Below are positions 6,289-14,780 of a stretch of DNA of 64,000 nucleotides, piece by piece. The stretch lies in contig NZ_FOFB01000017.1 in assembly GCF_900110645.1 (NCBI RefSeq), positions 62,001 through 126,000 on the forward strand, read 5' to 3'. Source of the stretch: Neolewinella agarilytica (GTDB lineage: Bacteria; Bacteroidota; Bacteroidia; Chitinophagales; Saprospiraceae). Both the position numbers and the translations under genes were made by a program. Every line of letters begins with the position of its first letter. The first letter of the stretch is position 1. Under the pieces are notes generated by a model. The model was not told the origin of the DNA. It searched no databases and saw only the letters and a list, made by a program, of their open reading frames with translations.

Positions 6289-9200
6289 ATGAGACTAACC
6301 AAGTTTACCCTCCTTGCTCTTTTTACCATCCTCTGCACCTGCGTCAGCGCCCAGGTTGACCTGAAGCACTGGGACGCCCTGGCCCCCCGCAACATCGGCC
6401 CTTCCGGCATGTCTGGCCGGGTAACGGCCATCGACGTAAATCCCACCGATAAGGACCATATCTACGTCGGCACCGCCTCCGGTGGCGTCTGGATGAGTAA
6501 GAATAAAGGGATCAGCTTCGAGCCCATTTTTGATAAGCAGCAGTACCTCGGCATCGGCGCGGTGGCCGTCTCCGACGCTAACCCGAGCATCGTCTGGGTT
6601 GGCACCGGTGAGGGTAACCCCCGGAACTCCGCCAACTACGGCGGCGGTATTTACAAAAGCCTCGATGGTGGAAAAACCTGGCGCCACATGGGCCTGGAAG
6701 CCACCCGCCACATCCACCGCGTGATTCCGCACCCAACCAACCCCAAGGTCTGCTATGTCGGCGCCATGGGAAACATGTGGTTCCCGAATCAGGAACGCGG
6801 GGTGTATAAAACCACCGACGGCGGCGAAACCTGGAAGAAAATTCTCTACGTCAACGACGGCACCGGTATCGCCGAAATGGTGATGGACCCCAGTAACCCG
6901 GAAAAACTCATCGCCGCTACCTGGACCTTCGACCGTGACCCCGATTACTTCAACTCCGGCGGCTCCGGCTCCGGCATCTGGATCACCCACGATGGCGGTG
7001 ACAGCTGGGAGCGCCGCACGGCTAAAGACGGACTGCCCAAGGGAAACCTCGGCCGCATCGGACTGGCCATCGCGGCTAGTAAACCCAACATCGTCTACGC
7101 GCTGGTGGAAGCCAAGAAAAACGGTCTCTACAAATCTACCGACGGCGGCGCGAGCTGGAAGCTCGTGCAGGACAAAGAGATCGGCAACCGGCCCTTCTAC
7201 TACGCCGAAATCTACGTCGACCCGAAGAACGAAAACCGACTCTATAACGTCTATACCTACGTCGCGAAATCAGAAGACGGCGGCCGCACTTTCCGCGAAA
7301 TTGCGGACTATGGCAATAGTGTTCACCCTGATCATCACGCTTTCTGGATCGACCCCGAAGACCCCGAATACCTGATCGACGGCAACGACGGCGGCCTGAA
7401 CATCAGCCACGATGCGGGCGAGACCTGGCGCTTCGCCGCCAACCTGCCACTGGCCCAGCTCTACCACATCAACTACGACATGAGCTTCCCCTATAATGTG
7501 GGCGGCGGTATGCAAGACAATGGCTCGTGGGTGGGCCCCAGCCAGGGACTCAAATCCGGTGGTATCACCGAGTCCGACTGGCAGGAGGTTTACTTTGGCG
7601 ATGGCTTTGATCTGATCTTCAAACCCGGAGACGCCAACACTGTCTACGCCGCCAGCCAGGGCGGCTCCTTCGGCCGCGTAAACCGGACGACGGGCAAGAC
7701 CAAATCCATCAAACCGCTTCACCCCGACGGTACCTTCCTGCGCTTCAACTGGAACGCACCCATTGCCCAGGGGCCACAAGATGACTGCACGCTCTACGTC
7801 GGTAGCCAGTTCGTACACAAGTCAACGGATTGTGGAGATCATTGGGAAATCATCAGCCCCGATCTGACGACGAACGACACCACGAAACAACGCTCGATGA
7901 TCTCGGGTGGCCTTACCATCGATGCTACTCAGGCAGAGAACTTCACCACCTTGCTCGCCATCGTGCCGAACCATAAGAGCGGAGGCAGCCAGCAGGGGCT
8001 CTGGGTGAGTTCTGATGATGGTAAACTCCACTTTAGCCCCGACGATGGCGAGAGCTGGAATGACCTGACCGGTAACCTTCAGGCAGCCGGCATGAAGGCC
8101 GGAAGCTGGATCCCCTATGTTGAGGCCAGTACCCATAATGAGGCGGAAGCCTGGGTGGTGGTCAACGACTTCCGCCGCGGCGATACCCGGCCAATGGTGT
8201 TCCATACGGACAACTTCGGTAAGACCTTCACCAAAGTTGTGAATGAGAACAAGGTGAAGGGCCACGCCCTCTCCATCGTGCAAGACCCGGTGGAGCCCAA
8301 ATTACTCTTCCTTGGTACCGATCAGGGGCTGTTCATCAGCTTCGATAAGGGAAGCAGTTGGACGCACTACAACAAGACCTATCCCGGCGTTTCTACGCGG
8401 GACATGAAGATCCACCCCCGCGAGCATGACCTCATCATCGGTACCTTCGGGCGGGCAGTCTGGATTCTGGATGACATCCGTCCGCTAAGGGCAATTGCCT
8501 CTAAAGGTACAGCGATGTTGCGCGACAGTTTCGCCCTATTCCCAGCTCCGGATGCCTACCAGTGGAGCACGCGCTCTTACCAGGGGACCCGCTTCTACGC
8601 ACAGGGGCAATTTCAGGGGCAGGACCGCCGCAGAGGAGCGATGCTAACCTACTGGGTACTGCCAGGAGCAGAGAAAGGGGGTAAAGGTGAAAAGGAGAAA
8701 GGTGAAAAGGAGAAAGGGGGCGCTGACGCAGGTGCAAAAAAAGGTAAAAAAGCAATGGACCCCGCTGCCAAAATGCTTTACTACGGAGACGTGAAGGTTC
8801 AGGACCCCGCCACTGACCCCAACCCGGAATCCAAGCCTAAGGGCAAGGTGAAAATCCAGGTCGTTGACGTGCAGTCCGGTGACACCATCCGCACCTACAG
8901 AACCACGCCCCGCTGGGGCATGAACCGCACGAGCTGGAACATGCGTCGTGACGGAATGTCCTTCCCCAGCCGCCGTGCACCGCGGCCGGATGCGGATACA
9001 CCCAGCGGCGCAAGTGTCGCTCCCGGCGTCTACGAAGTCATCATGACCTACGGCAATACCACCGACAAGACGATGGTCACCGTTCACGCTGATCCCCGCG
9101 AGAAAGCCATCCCGAACGCCCTCGACGCACAGGAAGCGCTACGGGCTCAGCTCGACACCACCACGGCTCACCTGACCACCGCCTGGAACGATCTCCAGCA

Positions 9201-9573
9201 GGCCGGCAAGGCCGTCAAGCGCATCCAGGGCTTGCTGAAAGATGCCCCCAAAATGGTGAAAGACAGCCTCGGGAAGGATGCCAAGGGTATTCTGAAATCC
9301 ATCGCTGAAATTGAAGAGATCTTCGTGGAGAAGGAAGGCCTTAAGGGCATCCAGCGCAACCCGACCAACTTGCGGGCCAAGATGTTCTCCGCCAGCCGCT
9401 ACATCGGTCAGGTGGAAGGCAAACCCACTCAGATGGCGGAGGTTGCCCTGGAGCAATACCAGGCGGGAGCCAAAGACTTTATCGCTAAAATCGAATCCTT
9501 CCTCTCAGGAGATTTCGCCGCCTTCCGCAAGGAGGTGGATGCGGCTGATTTGTCTCTGTTCGGGAAGCTGTAG
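6289..9573 (+). CDS. Secreted VPS10/sortilin-like beta-propeller protein
   Basis: A 1,094-residue protein with signal peptide MRLTKFTLLALFTILCTCVSA and cleavage before QVDLKHW. The first about 750 residues contain many Asp-box (BNR) repeats: SLDGGKTW, TTDGGETW, THDGGDSW, STDGGASW, SEDGGRTF, SHDAGETW, SPDDGESW, typical of ten-bladed sortilin/VPS10-type propellers widely annotated as glycosyl hydrolase or BNR proteins in Bacteroidota. No catalytic residues can be assigned. A Lys/Gly/Glu-rich linker (about residues 800-825) precedes a C-terminal beta and helical region. The frame is open 34 codons further upstream, but the ATG at 6289 starts the signal peptide. The stop TAG is part of a REP hairpin. 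The linker contains a copy of the CGCAGGTGCA motif at 8719-8736. Confidence 0.85.
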   Translation: MRLTKFTLLALFTILCTCVSAQVDLKHWDALAPRNIGPSGMSGRVTAIDVNPTDKDHIYVGTASGGVWMSKNKGISFEPIFDKQQYLGIGAVAVSDANPSIVWVGTGEGNPRNSANYGGGIYKSLDGGKTWRHMGLEATRHIHRVIPHPTNPKVCYVGAMGNMWFPNQERGVYKTTDGGETWKKILYVNDGTGIAEMVMDPSNPEKLIAATWTFDRDPDYFNSGGSGSGIWITHDGGDSWERRTAKDGLPKGNLGRIGLAIAASKPNIVYALVEAKKNGLYKSTDGGASWKLVQDKEIGNRPFYYAEIYVDPKNENRLYNVYTYVAKSEDGGRTFREIADYGNSVHPDHHAFWIDPEDPEYLIDGNDGGLNISHDAGETWRFAANLPLAQLYHINYDMSFPYNVGGGMQDNGSWVGPSQGLKSGGITESDWQEVYFGDGFDLIFKPGDANTVYAASQGGSFGRVNRTTGKTKSIKPLHPDGTFLRFNWNAPIAQGPQDDCTLYVGSQFVHKSTDCGDHWEIISPDLTTNDTTKQRSMISGGLTIDATQAENFTTLLAIVPNHKSGGSQQGLWVSSDDGKLHFSPDDGESWNDLTGNLQAAGMKAGSWIPYVEASTHNEAEAWVVVNDFRRGDTRPMVFHTDNFGKTFTKVVNENKVKGHALSIVQDPVEPKLLFLGTDQGLFISFDKGSSWTHYNKTYPGVSTRDMKIHPREHDLIIGTFGRAVWILDDIRPLRAIASKGTAMLRDSFALFPAPDAYQWSTRSYQGTRFYAQGQFQGQDRRRGAMLTYWVLPGAEKGGKGEKEKGEKEKGGADAGAKKGKKAMDPAAKMLYYGDVKVQDPATDPNPESKPKGKVKIQVVDVQSGDTIRTYRTTPRWGMNRTSWNMRRDGMSFPSRRAPRPDADTPSGASVAPGVYEVIMTYGNTTDKTMVTVHADPREKAIPNALDAQEALRAQLDTTTAHLTTAWNDLQQAGKAVKRIQGLLKDAPKMVKDSLGKDAKGILKSIAEIEEIFVEKEGLKGIQRNPTNLRAKMFSASRYIGQVEGKPTQMAEVALEQYQAGAKDFIAKIESFLSGDFAAFRKEVDAADLSLFGKL

Positions 9574-9601
9574 CCACGGCTTCAGCCGCCGATTGGCAAG
9601 C
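9570..9601 (+). repeat. GTAG-led REP hairpin overlapping the stop codon
   Basis: GTAG followed by the stem-loop CGGCTTCAGCCG and then GCAAGC about 16 bases on. It is a diverged copy of the 32-bp units at 9680-9711 and 10485-10516. Bases 9571-9573 (TAG) are the stop codon of the propeller gene. Confidence 0.75.
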
Positions 9602-9619
9602 GCAGCGCCAAAGCACATT

Positions 9620-9664
9620 CTCCCCCCCTTCACGTCTCTTCCATGAGGTGTGGAGGGGGATTTG
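9620..9664 (+). terminator. Probable terminator of the propeller gene
   Basis: A C-rich arm (TCCCCCCTTCAC) pairs with GTGTGGAGGGGGA about 12 bases later and is followed by a short ATTTG tract. It lies 50 bases downstream of the stop codon. Confidence 0.5.
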
Positions 9665-9679
9665 CTATTGTCTGGGACT

Positions 9680-9711
9680 GTAGTCGCGGCTTCAGCCGCT
9701 GACTAGCAAGC
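9680..9711 (+). repeat. Left REP unit flanking the RAYT gene
   Basis: A 32-bp unit: GTAG, then a hairpin with stem GCGGCT/AGCCGC extended by AGTC/GACT with one bulge, then GCAAGC. It is the exact reverse complement of 10485-10516. It overlaps the stop codon (9703-9705) of the transposase gene on the other strand. Confidence 0.85.
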
Positions 9712-10389
9712 AACGCGCCAATACGTATGCGCAAAATCCCTAACCTCCGCCACCAACCCCGCCTTCACCGGATTATTGAGAATATACCACCAGATATTCT
9801 CAAAACTCCTGGCATTCCGTACGAAGTGGTCGTAGGAATCCTTTTGCCAGAAAGCGGTTCCGGTACGACCTAAATACTGATTGATGAGCCGTGAAGAACT
9901 ACCCTTAATCCGGCGCATTACTTCGTGTAGCGGGCGATAGGTGAGGGACAGTTCCTTGTCGCTGAGGTAAAACTGTTCCTCATCCACCGTCTGATTTGCC
10001 AGACTGATCAATAAATGAACGTGGTTAGGCATGATACAATACGCGATCAGGTCATAGAGCTCACCATCAAGTTCATGCAGCTTGTCCGTCAGAATTTTGG
10101 CGACTTCAGGATCGGCGAGCGGCGTATCGGAACAGGCAGCTCGATCGAGCCGGTGATCAAAATTCCGGAAAAAGCGGTAGCGGGCTTTGGCTATTTCGAG
10201 TTCCCGTACCTGCCGGGGTAATTCCCGTCGCTTAATGGCGGTCACTTCTTTAAGGAATTGTAAACGCATCCCCTTCATCATGGTGGCGGGTAGGGTGTCC
10301 TTTACTCGAAAGGTAACGAAGAAGGTTCCTCCGATGGGCGTAAGGTGGGGGAGGTTGGAAGTATAGAAGGTAGTTAGGTTGTCGGGCAT
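9703..10389 (-). CDS. REP-associated tyrosine transposase (RAYT, Y1/IS200-like)
   Basis: A 228-residue HUH/Y1 transposase. The metal-binding pair is in IMPNHVHLLIS (His123 and His125); the conserved C-terminal block SYDHFVRNARSFENIWWYI then NNPVKAGL carries the likely catalytic Tyr. The length and the NPVKAG ending are those of single-copy RAYTs, which cut single-stranded DNA at REP hairpins that begin with GTAG-type tetranucleotides. The gene is bracketed by two inverted 32-bp GTAG-led hairpins (9680-9711 and 10485-10516), its probable substrates, so transposase and substrates form a compact unit of about 840 bp. The ORF appears intact. Confidence 0.93.
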   Translation of the reverse strand: MPDNLTTFYTSNLPHLTPIGGTFFVTFRVKDTLPATMMKGMRLQFLKEVTAIKRRELPRQVRELEIAKARYRFFRNFDHRLDRAACSDTPLADPEVAKILTDKLHELDGELYDLIAYCIMPNHVHLLISLANQTVDEEQFYLSDKELSLTYRPLHEVMRRIKGSSSRLINQYLGRTGTAFWQKDSYDHFVRNARSFENIWWYILNNPVKAGLVAEVRDFAHTYWRVAC

Positions 10390-10484
10390 GTGGTGTTTGG
10401 TAGGTGAACACCGAAAGTAGGGTGAAATGCTTGTTTATACAAATTGTGTTTTATTTAAAAGTGACTTTGTTACTGTTGCGCTTC

Positions 10485-10516
10485 GCTTGCTAGTCAGCGG
10501 CTGAAGCCGCGACTAC
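10485..10516 (-). repeat. Right REP unit flanking the RAYT gene
   Basis: Read on the minus strand from 10516 it is GTAG plus the same hairpin and GCAAGC, identical over 32 bp to 9680-9711. The GTAG at 10516-10513 includes the TAG stop codon (10515-10513) of the adjacent nucleotidyltransferase gene. Confidence 0.85.
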
Positions 10517-11562
10517 TGGGCTGAGGCTGCCAGTAATTCCTCCCGCATCCCCACCAGCAGTCCACTAACCCACTCCGGGTCAACCCTTTCCGGCAGTGAA
10601 CTTGTCGCGGCAAACCCTTCCAGCAGCGCCAGCCGCTCCTCCGCCATCTGCAGCACTTCTTCCAGGGAGAATTTTCCCGCCTTCACGTCCAGCAAAAAAT
10701 CACGGTCGGGCCGAAGTACCCGCAACTCGCCATCCCGAAAGATTTCGATGGCCATGTCGAGTAGCCGGAGAGTGTGCATCATATTCTTGGCGTCGTAGCC
10801 CTGACCGTGGTTGAGGGTGGATTGATAACGGACATCATTCCGTTCTGCCACCCACTGCCAGTATTCCCGATGCTTGCGGCAATAGACGGAGTAACTGTCG
10901 TGGTTGAAGGATAAATAAGCCAGGCATTTCTCGCCCTTTGGCACGTTGCTCAGGTGAACGTCGTTGGCCTTTGGGCCACTGCTCACGCCCCGTCCCCAGC
11001 TGCGGGAAGCGTCACGATATATGGCGTGAATACCCTGCGTGTGATCCACCCGGGCGAGGGCGAGCTCCTCCTCCGGAATCCCCTTCACTTCGAGCCATTT
11101 CTGTAGCCGGAGACTTTTGCCTTCCGAAATCACGTAACAGAACTGCGCGACGGTCTTCCGCTCCTCCGGCATGGGGTTATGGACTTTTTTATTCAGTCCC
11201 CGGGCCTTCCTGATCTGAGTGGTTGCGTAACCGGCGAAGGTGTTTTTGCAGGCCTTCGTGAGGAAGTCTTCCACCCGAAGTTGATCCATTACCGGATGCC
11301 GGAACAGTACGGCCTCCGGCGGGCTGGCCAGCAGTTCCAGTGCAGTAGGGTTGGCCTTTGTCAGCAATTCCAGAAACCGCCCTAGTTCGTAGTAAACCCG
11401 GTCGTTGGTCGCATCAGCCAGCTGCTCCGGCGCAGTACCCGCGTAGAGCTGTTCCCGGCTGGCGTAGAATACGCCGCGGAAGTCTTCGTCGGAGGTCTCC
11501 GTTGCCAGACCATAGGCGTGGGAGCCGGAGCGACAGTTGAGCAGGAGATTAGGGGTTTGCAT
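10513..11562 (-). CDS. RlaP-type predicted nucleotidyltransferase (first of two)
   Basis: A 349-residue member of the DNA polymerase beta-like nucleotidyltransferase superfamily, RlaP group. The signature is at the N-terminus: CRSGSHAYGLATETSDEDF, with the Gly-Ser of the nucleotide-binding turn and the acidic pair of the metal site (SDED). The rest is helical, with conserved-looking KARGLNKKVHNP and GYDAKNMMHTLRLLD blocks. RlaP proteins are named from association with RNA-repair ligases elsewhere, but no ligase, kinase or RtcB gene is in this window, so the role is unproven. A second member lies 114 bases upstream in the same orientation, suggesting a pair. The stop codon is supplied by a REP hairpin. 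Confidence 0.85.
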   Translation of the reverse strand: MQTPNLLLNCRSGSHAYGLATETSDEDFRGVFYASREQLYAGTAPEQLADATNDRVYYELGRFLELLTKANPTALELLASPPEAVLFRHPVMDQLRVEDFLTKACKNTFAGYATTQIRKARGLNKKVHNPMPEERKTVAQFCYVISEGKSLRLQKWLEVKGIPEEELALARVDHTQGIHAIYRDASRSWGRGVSSGPKANDVHLSNVPKGEKCLAYLSFNHDSYSVYCRKHREYWQWVAERNDVRYQSTLNHGQGYDAKNMMHTLRLLDMAIEIFRDGELRVLRPDRDFLLDVKAGKFSLEEVLQMAEERLALLEGFAATSSLPERVDPEWVSGLLVGMREELLAASAQ

Positions 11563-11575
11563 GAATTCTTTCTTT

Positions 11576-11612
11576 TAACCCCTCCCTAACCCTCCACACG
11601 GGGGAGGGGACC
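11576..11612 (-). terminator. G/C-rich hairpin between the two nucleotidyltransferase genes
   Basis: CCCCTCCC at the left pairs with GGGAGGGG at the right; on the minus strand the stem is followed by TTAAAAG. It lies downstream of the 11677-12450 gene, so the two genes may be separate units or linked only by read-through. Confidence 0.45.
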
Positions 11613-11676
11613 AGAAACACGCTAAGCGCCTTTTGTTTAGCTCAGGTAGAGAGAGGAAGGTAAAGTTACTATTGCA

Positions 11677-12450
11677 TCAATATCCAATCAATTCCCGAAA
11701 CAGCGTATCGGCCGCTGCCCGGTCGGTGGTAACTCTTGAGCCGGAAGCGAGCTTCTCGTCCAGTATTGCCTTCAACCCGGAAAAATGATGGTCCAGCGCT
11801 GGCGGGATCACCGTCCGATGACCTTCACCCACGGTTTCCTTCATCGCGATGAGCGTTTCAACTTCCCGGCGGATATCAGCCTGAGGCATTCGCACCAGCA
11901 GGTCTGATAGTAATACCGGAGGGTTTTTCTCTTCAGTAAGCACGAACTCCGCCGCCAGCACTGGCCGGAGGTAATAGCAATATTTCTTCAGGTTCCAGTC
12001 GCCAGCGGCCTCATCGTATCCGGCAATTTTTGCACTACGGGCGATACCTAGGTAGTGGGCGGCTACTTTATTGGGCTGGAGATAGGTTGCCGCTAATTCC
12101 CGAAGCCGGCATAAGAAGTCCGTGTCCTCGAAGTAAACTACGGGGGAGTGGAGCCATTCGATCACGCCGGCGTTGCTGCCGGCAATGTGGCTCATGACTT
12201 TACGCAGGTCCCAGCCCACGAGGTCCAGCTCACCATCGAGCTCCATGATGGGGCCAATCATGTCCTTCGGGCGGTCCAGCCGCAGATACCACTCTTTGGG
12301 GTGTTGATAGATAAAGCGGACGTCGTAGTCGCTGTCCGTGCTGGCCATGCCCCAGGCACGGCTGCCACTCTCGTTGGCGTAGCGGACGGTTACCCCGCGC
12401 TCAGCCGCTACTTCCGCCAGCCGGGTCTTGATGAATTCTCTGGTAAGCAT
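11677..12450 (-). CDS. RlaP-type predicted nucleotidyltransferase (second of two)
   Basis: A 257-residue protein of the same superfamily as its neighbour: YANESGSRAWGMASTDSDYD holds the Gly-Ser turn and the SDYD metal site. Further blocks, DLVGWDLRKVMSHIAGSN and LKKYCYYLRPVLA, are typical of the YcgL-like branch of this family. The two proteins differ in length and sequence outside the active site, so they are not a recent tandem duplication. Likely reaction: transfer of a nucleoside monophosphate to an RNA, protein or small molecule; substrate not known. Starts at the ATG at 12448-12450. Confidence 0.85.
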   Translation of the reverse strand: MLTREFIKTRLAEVAAERGVTVRYANESGSRAWGMASTDSDYDVRFIYQHPKEWYLRLDRPKDMIGPIMELDGELDLVGWDLRKVMSHIAGSNAGVIEWLHSPVVYFEDTDFLCRLRELAATYLQPNKVAAHYLGIARSAKIAGYDEAAGDWNLKKYCYYLRPVLAAEFVLTEEKNPPVLLSDLLVRMPQADIRREVETLIAMKETVGEGHRTVIPPALDHHFSGLKAILDEKLASGSRVTTDRAAADTLFRELIGY

Positions 12451-12487
12451 GAGGCGAAAATGCTAAAGGGTGACGGAAAGTTGCAAG

Positions 12488-12541
12488 TTGCACTGCCGAG
12501 TGCGCTTCGCGGCTGCCTTCGGCGGCCAGTCGGCGGTGCAA
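12488..12541. repeat. Complex hairpin between divergently read genes
   Basis: TTGCACTGCCGA (12488-12499) pairs, with one mismatch, with TCGGCGGTGCAA (12530-12541); the middle can fold into smaller GC-rich stems with TTCG loops. It lies directly before the stop of the outer-membrane gene at 12544, so it could end that transcript or protect its 3' end. Confidence 0.5.
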
Positions 12542-12543
12542 AA

Positions 12544-13248
12544 CTATCGTGGGTCCATAAACACCCGCACCCCCAACTCCATCGTCAACTGCCAGGGCTG
12601 CATCCGCCACAAGTCCCGATCATTAATGGATGTCAAGTGACACTGTAATACAGGCTGGCCGTAAACACCGACGTGCTCGTTGAAATTGTAATTAACACCA
12701 ACTCCAAAGCGACCAATGGGGGAGAGCGAACGGAAGTCGTCCACCTTACGGGTGGTGGACGGCTCTGTGCCGGATTTATCCCGGCTCAGGGTAGACCCGT
12801 ATTTTCCCAGTATGAAGCCACCTTCCACGAAGGGTCGCCATGGGCTGTAAGTCTCAAACTCATAGCGAAGGGCGAGCATCCCCTCGGCGTATAAGTGGCG
12901 GATGTCGGTCTTGATTTCCCCAAAGTCCTCCCCGGAGGTAATATCACCATTAAACCCTCCGTCTCCATCGTGCTGAGTGCCCCAGAGGAGGGCTTGCGTA
13001 TGCAGCGTAGCGGTTTCGCCATATTGGTTAAACTGCAAACCCGTGCGCAACAGCAGGCGATGCCCGACCAGGAAACTGGCCCCGAAGCCAAACCGGAACA
13101 CGGAGACTGGCCCGGAGGAAAAAGCTTCTGACGTTAATTCTTGTGAAGTACCAGAGATGCCCCCGCCGCTAAAAACCTCAAACGAACCATAGCATTGCCC
13201 CGCTAAGCAGAGGGGGAAGAGAAAGGCGAGGAGTAAAGAAAGTCTCAT
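12544..13248 (-). CDS. Outer-membrane beta-barrel protein
   Basis: A 234-residue protein with signal peptide MRLSLLLAFLFPLCLAG and then alternating beta-strand-like stretches (FRFGFGASFLVGHRLLLRTGLQF, PFVEGGFILGKYG, GRFGVGVNYNFNEHVGVYG), ending WQLTMELGVRVFM. This is the pattern of small eight-stranded PorT/OmpA-like barrels common in Bacteroidota. The ATG at 13246-13248 starts the signal peptide; the frame is open further upstream, but that part lacks one and overlaps the divergent MFS gene. No specific function can be given. Confidence 0.75.
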   Translation of the reverse strand: MRLSLLLAFLFPLCLAGQCYGSFEVFSGGGISGTSQELTSEAFSSGPVSVFRFGFGASFLVGHRLLLRTGLQFNQYGETATLHTQALLWGTQHDGDGGFNGDITSGEDFGEIKTDIRHLYAEGMLALRYEFETYSPWRPFVEGGFILGKYGSTLSRDKSGTEPSTTRKVDDFRSLSPIGRFGVGVNYNFNEHVGVYGQPVLQCHLTSINDRDLWRMQPWQLTMELGVRVFMDPR

Positions 13249-13359
13249 GCGTGTCGTTTTTGTGTACTTCTTATACGGCGGCCCTTCCGCTAACGTGACA
13301 ATGTTAAGAAAAATTAACCTTTCGGCAGACTTCTCGCCCGTTCGTTTGTTAGGCTGGCT

Positions 13360-14574
13360 ATGACGATGCTTTCTCTCCTCCGCCAGCACCCCCGCTACCT
13401 CGGCTTTGGTTTTCTGCACTATTTCTTCAGTGCCGTTGGGCAAACCTTCTTCATCAGCCTCTTCGTCGCCAGTATGAGCGAACGGATGAATTGGGAGGAC
13501 GGCACTTTCGCCGCCCTCTACTCCGGGGCAACACTGCTGGCGGCTTTCAGCCTGCCCTTCATCGGTACGCAGGTGGACCGGCTGCGCGTTCGCTACGTCA
13601 GTACGGCTACGGCCTTACTGGTGGTGGCTGGCTGCCTGATCCTCGGGTTCACGCGCAACATTTACTTGTTGGCAGCGGCGCTTTTTGTTGTCCGACTGGG
13701 CGGGCAGGGAGTATTGACCCTGATTGGGTCAACCACCATCGGGCGTTACTTTGAAGAAGGGCGGGGCAAGGCGCTTTCCGCGTCCATTATCGGCATTTCG
13801 GTGGCGGAAGTTCTGCTGCCCTCCGGGGTGGTGTACCTGCTGGAGCGGCAAGGCTACGGTATGGTGTGGCTGATTGCGGCAGGGGTAATTTCGCTGGTGT
13901 TTATCCCTGCGGTGTGGTTGCTTATCCGGCGGCACGACAACTTTCAGCGGGCGGATACCGTGGCGGCGGAGCAAGCCGCCGCTGACCCGGAGCGAGAAAC
14001 AGCTGTTTCCTGGACCCGCGGACAAGTGCTCAAAGATCGCCGCTTTCAGATCCTGATTCCGGTTTTCATTTTTATCCCCTTTGTGTTTACGGGGCTGGTG
14101 TTTAACCAGTCCGTCATCGCCGGGCAGCGGACCTATACGGCTGCCTGGATGGCGCTGGGCCTGAGCACCTACGGGCTGAGCAAAGTGATTTGCCTGCTGT
14201 CAGCCGGCAGCATCTCCGATGGCTTCGGCCCGGCCCGGCTACTGCGCTTTGTTTACTTTCCGGTACTGATGGGACTGTTCTGTTTGTGGGCGATAGACGG
14301 CAAGTGGTCGATCCCCCTGTTCTTCGCGCTAACGGGCATTACGGCGGGCATTGAATCAGTCGTTTGGCCGGCGCTGTGGGCGGAGCGTTACGGGCCGCGT
14401 TTCCTGGGTAGCATCAAGAGCACCGTTCGCCTGCTGGTGGTGCTGGCCTCGGCAGTGGCGCCAGTGGCGTTTAGCTACGGGCTGCGCCTGGGGCTGGACA
14501 ATCTGTTGCTGGGCTTACTCGGCTACGGGGTGATTTGCGTGCTGCTGGTCTGGCAGGAATACCGCCTGAAGTAA
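13360..14574 (+). CDS. Major facilitator superfamily transporter
   Basis: A 404-residue integral membrane protein with about twelve hydrophobic segments and a charged central loop (about residues 185-215, RRHDNFQRADTVAAEQAA). The loop after segment 2 (GTQVDRLRVRY) fits the MFS GxxxDRxGRR-like motif. The family exchanges small solutes across the inner membrane; the substrate cannot be inferred from the neighbours. ATG at 13360 is used; ATG at 13366 is equally possible. It is divergent from the outer-membrane barrel gene and its stop is followed within 12 bases by a 97-bp palindromic repeat. Confidence 0.85.
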   Translation: MTMLSLLRQHPRYLGFGFLHYFFSAVGQTFFISLFVASMSERMNWEDGTFAALYSGATLLAAFSLPFIGTQVDRLRVRYVSTATALLVVAGCLILGFTRNIYLLAAALFVVRLGGQGVLTLIGSTTIGRYFEEGRGKALSASIIGISVAEVLLPSGVVYLLERQGYGMVWLIAAGVISLVFIPAVWLLIRRHDNFQRADTVAAEQAAADPERETAVSWTRGQVLKDRRFQILIPVFIFIPFVFTGLVFNQSVIAGQRTYTAAWMALGLSTYGLSKVICLLSAGSISDGFGPARLLRFVYFPVLMGLFCLWAIDGKWSIPLFFALTGITAGIESVVWPALWAERYGPRFLGSIKSTVRLLVVLASAVAPVAFSYGLRLGLDNLLLGLLGYGVICVLLVWQEYRLK

Positions 14575-14584
14575 AAAGAGAGGG

Positions 14585-14681
14585 GGCGCTCACCGCAGGT
14601 GCAGGGAAGGGTTTTGAAGAGCAGCGGGAGAGGCATCTCCCCTTGCGCTTATACCCTCCCTTTGCACCTGCGGTGAGCGCC
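14585..14681. repeat. Full 97-bp CGCAGGTGCA palindrome
   Basis: GGCGCTCACCGCAGGTGCA (14585-14603) is perfectly inverted at 14663-14681. The inner parts also pair imperfectly (GGGAAGGG with CCCTCCC). The same layout and similar inner sequence occur at 52291-52387, and half copies occur elsewhere. It lies between the convergent MFS and tail-fibre genes. Confidence 0.8.
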
Positions 14682-14708
14682 AGAATATTTTTTCGTAGCC
14701 TCCAATTA

Positions 14709-14740
14709 AAAAGCGCCCGCTGGCCAAAACCAGCGGGCGC
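14709..14740 (-). terminator. Terminator of the 970-residue tail-fibre gene
   Basis: On the minus strand GCGCCCGCTGG-TTTTGG-CCAGCGGGCGC is followed by TTTTTAATT: an 11-bp GC-rich stem and a U-tract, 40 bases after the stop codon. Confidence 0.85.
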
Positions 14741-14780
14741 AACACGTTGCTTAGAAAAATGCTTCAGAGGGGATTATAGA

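Noticed and set aside
8501-9087. Minus-strand frames opposite the propeller linker
   Set aside because: Phe/Leu-rich translations are the complement of the Lys/Glu/Gly codons in the real gene.
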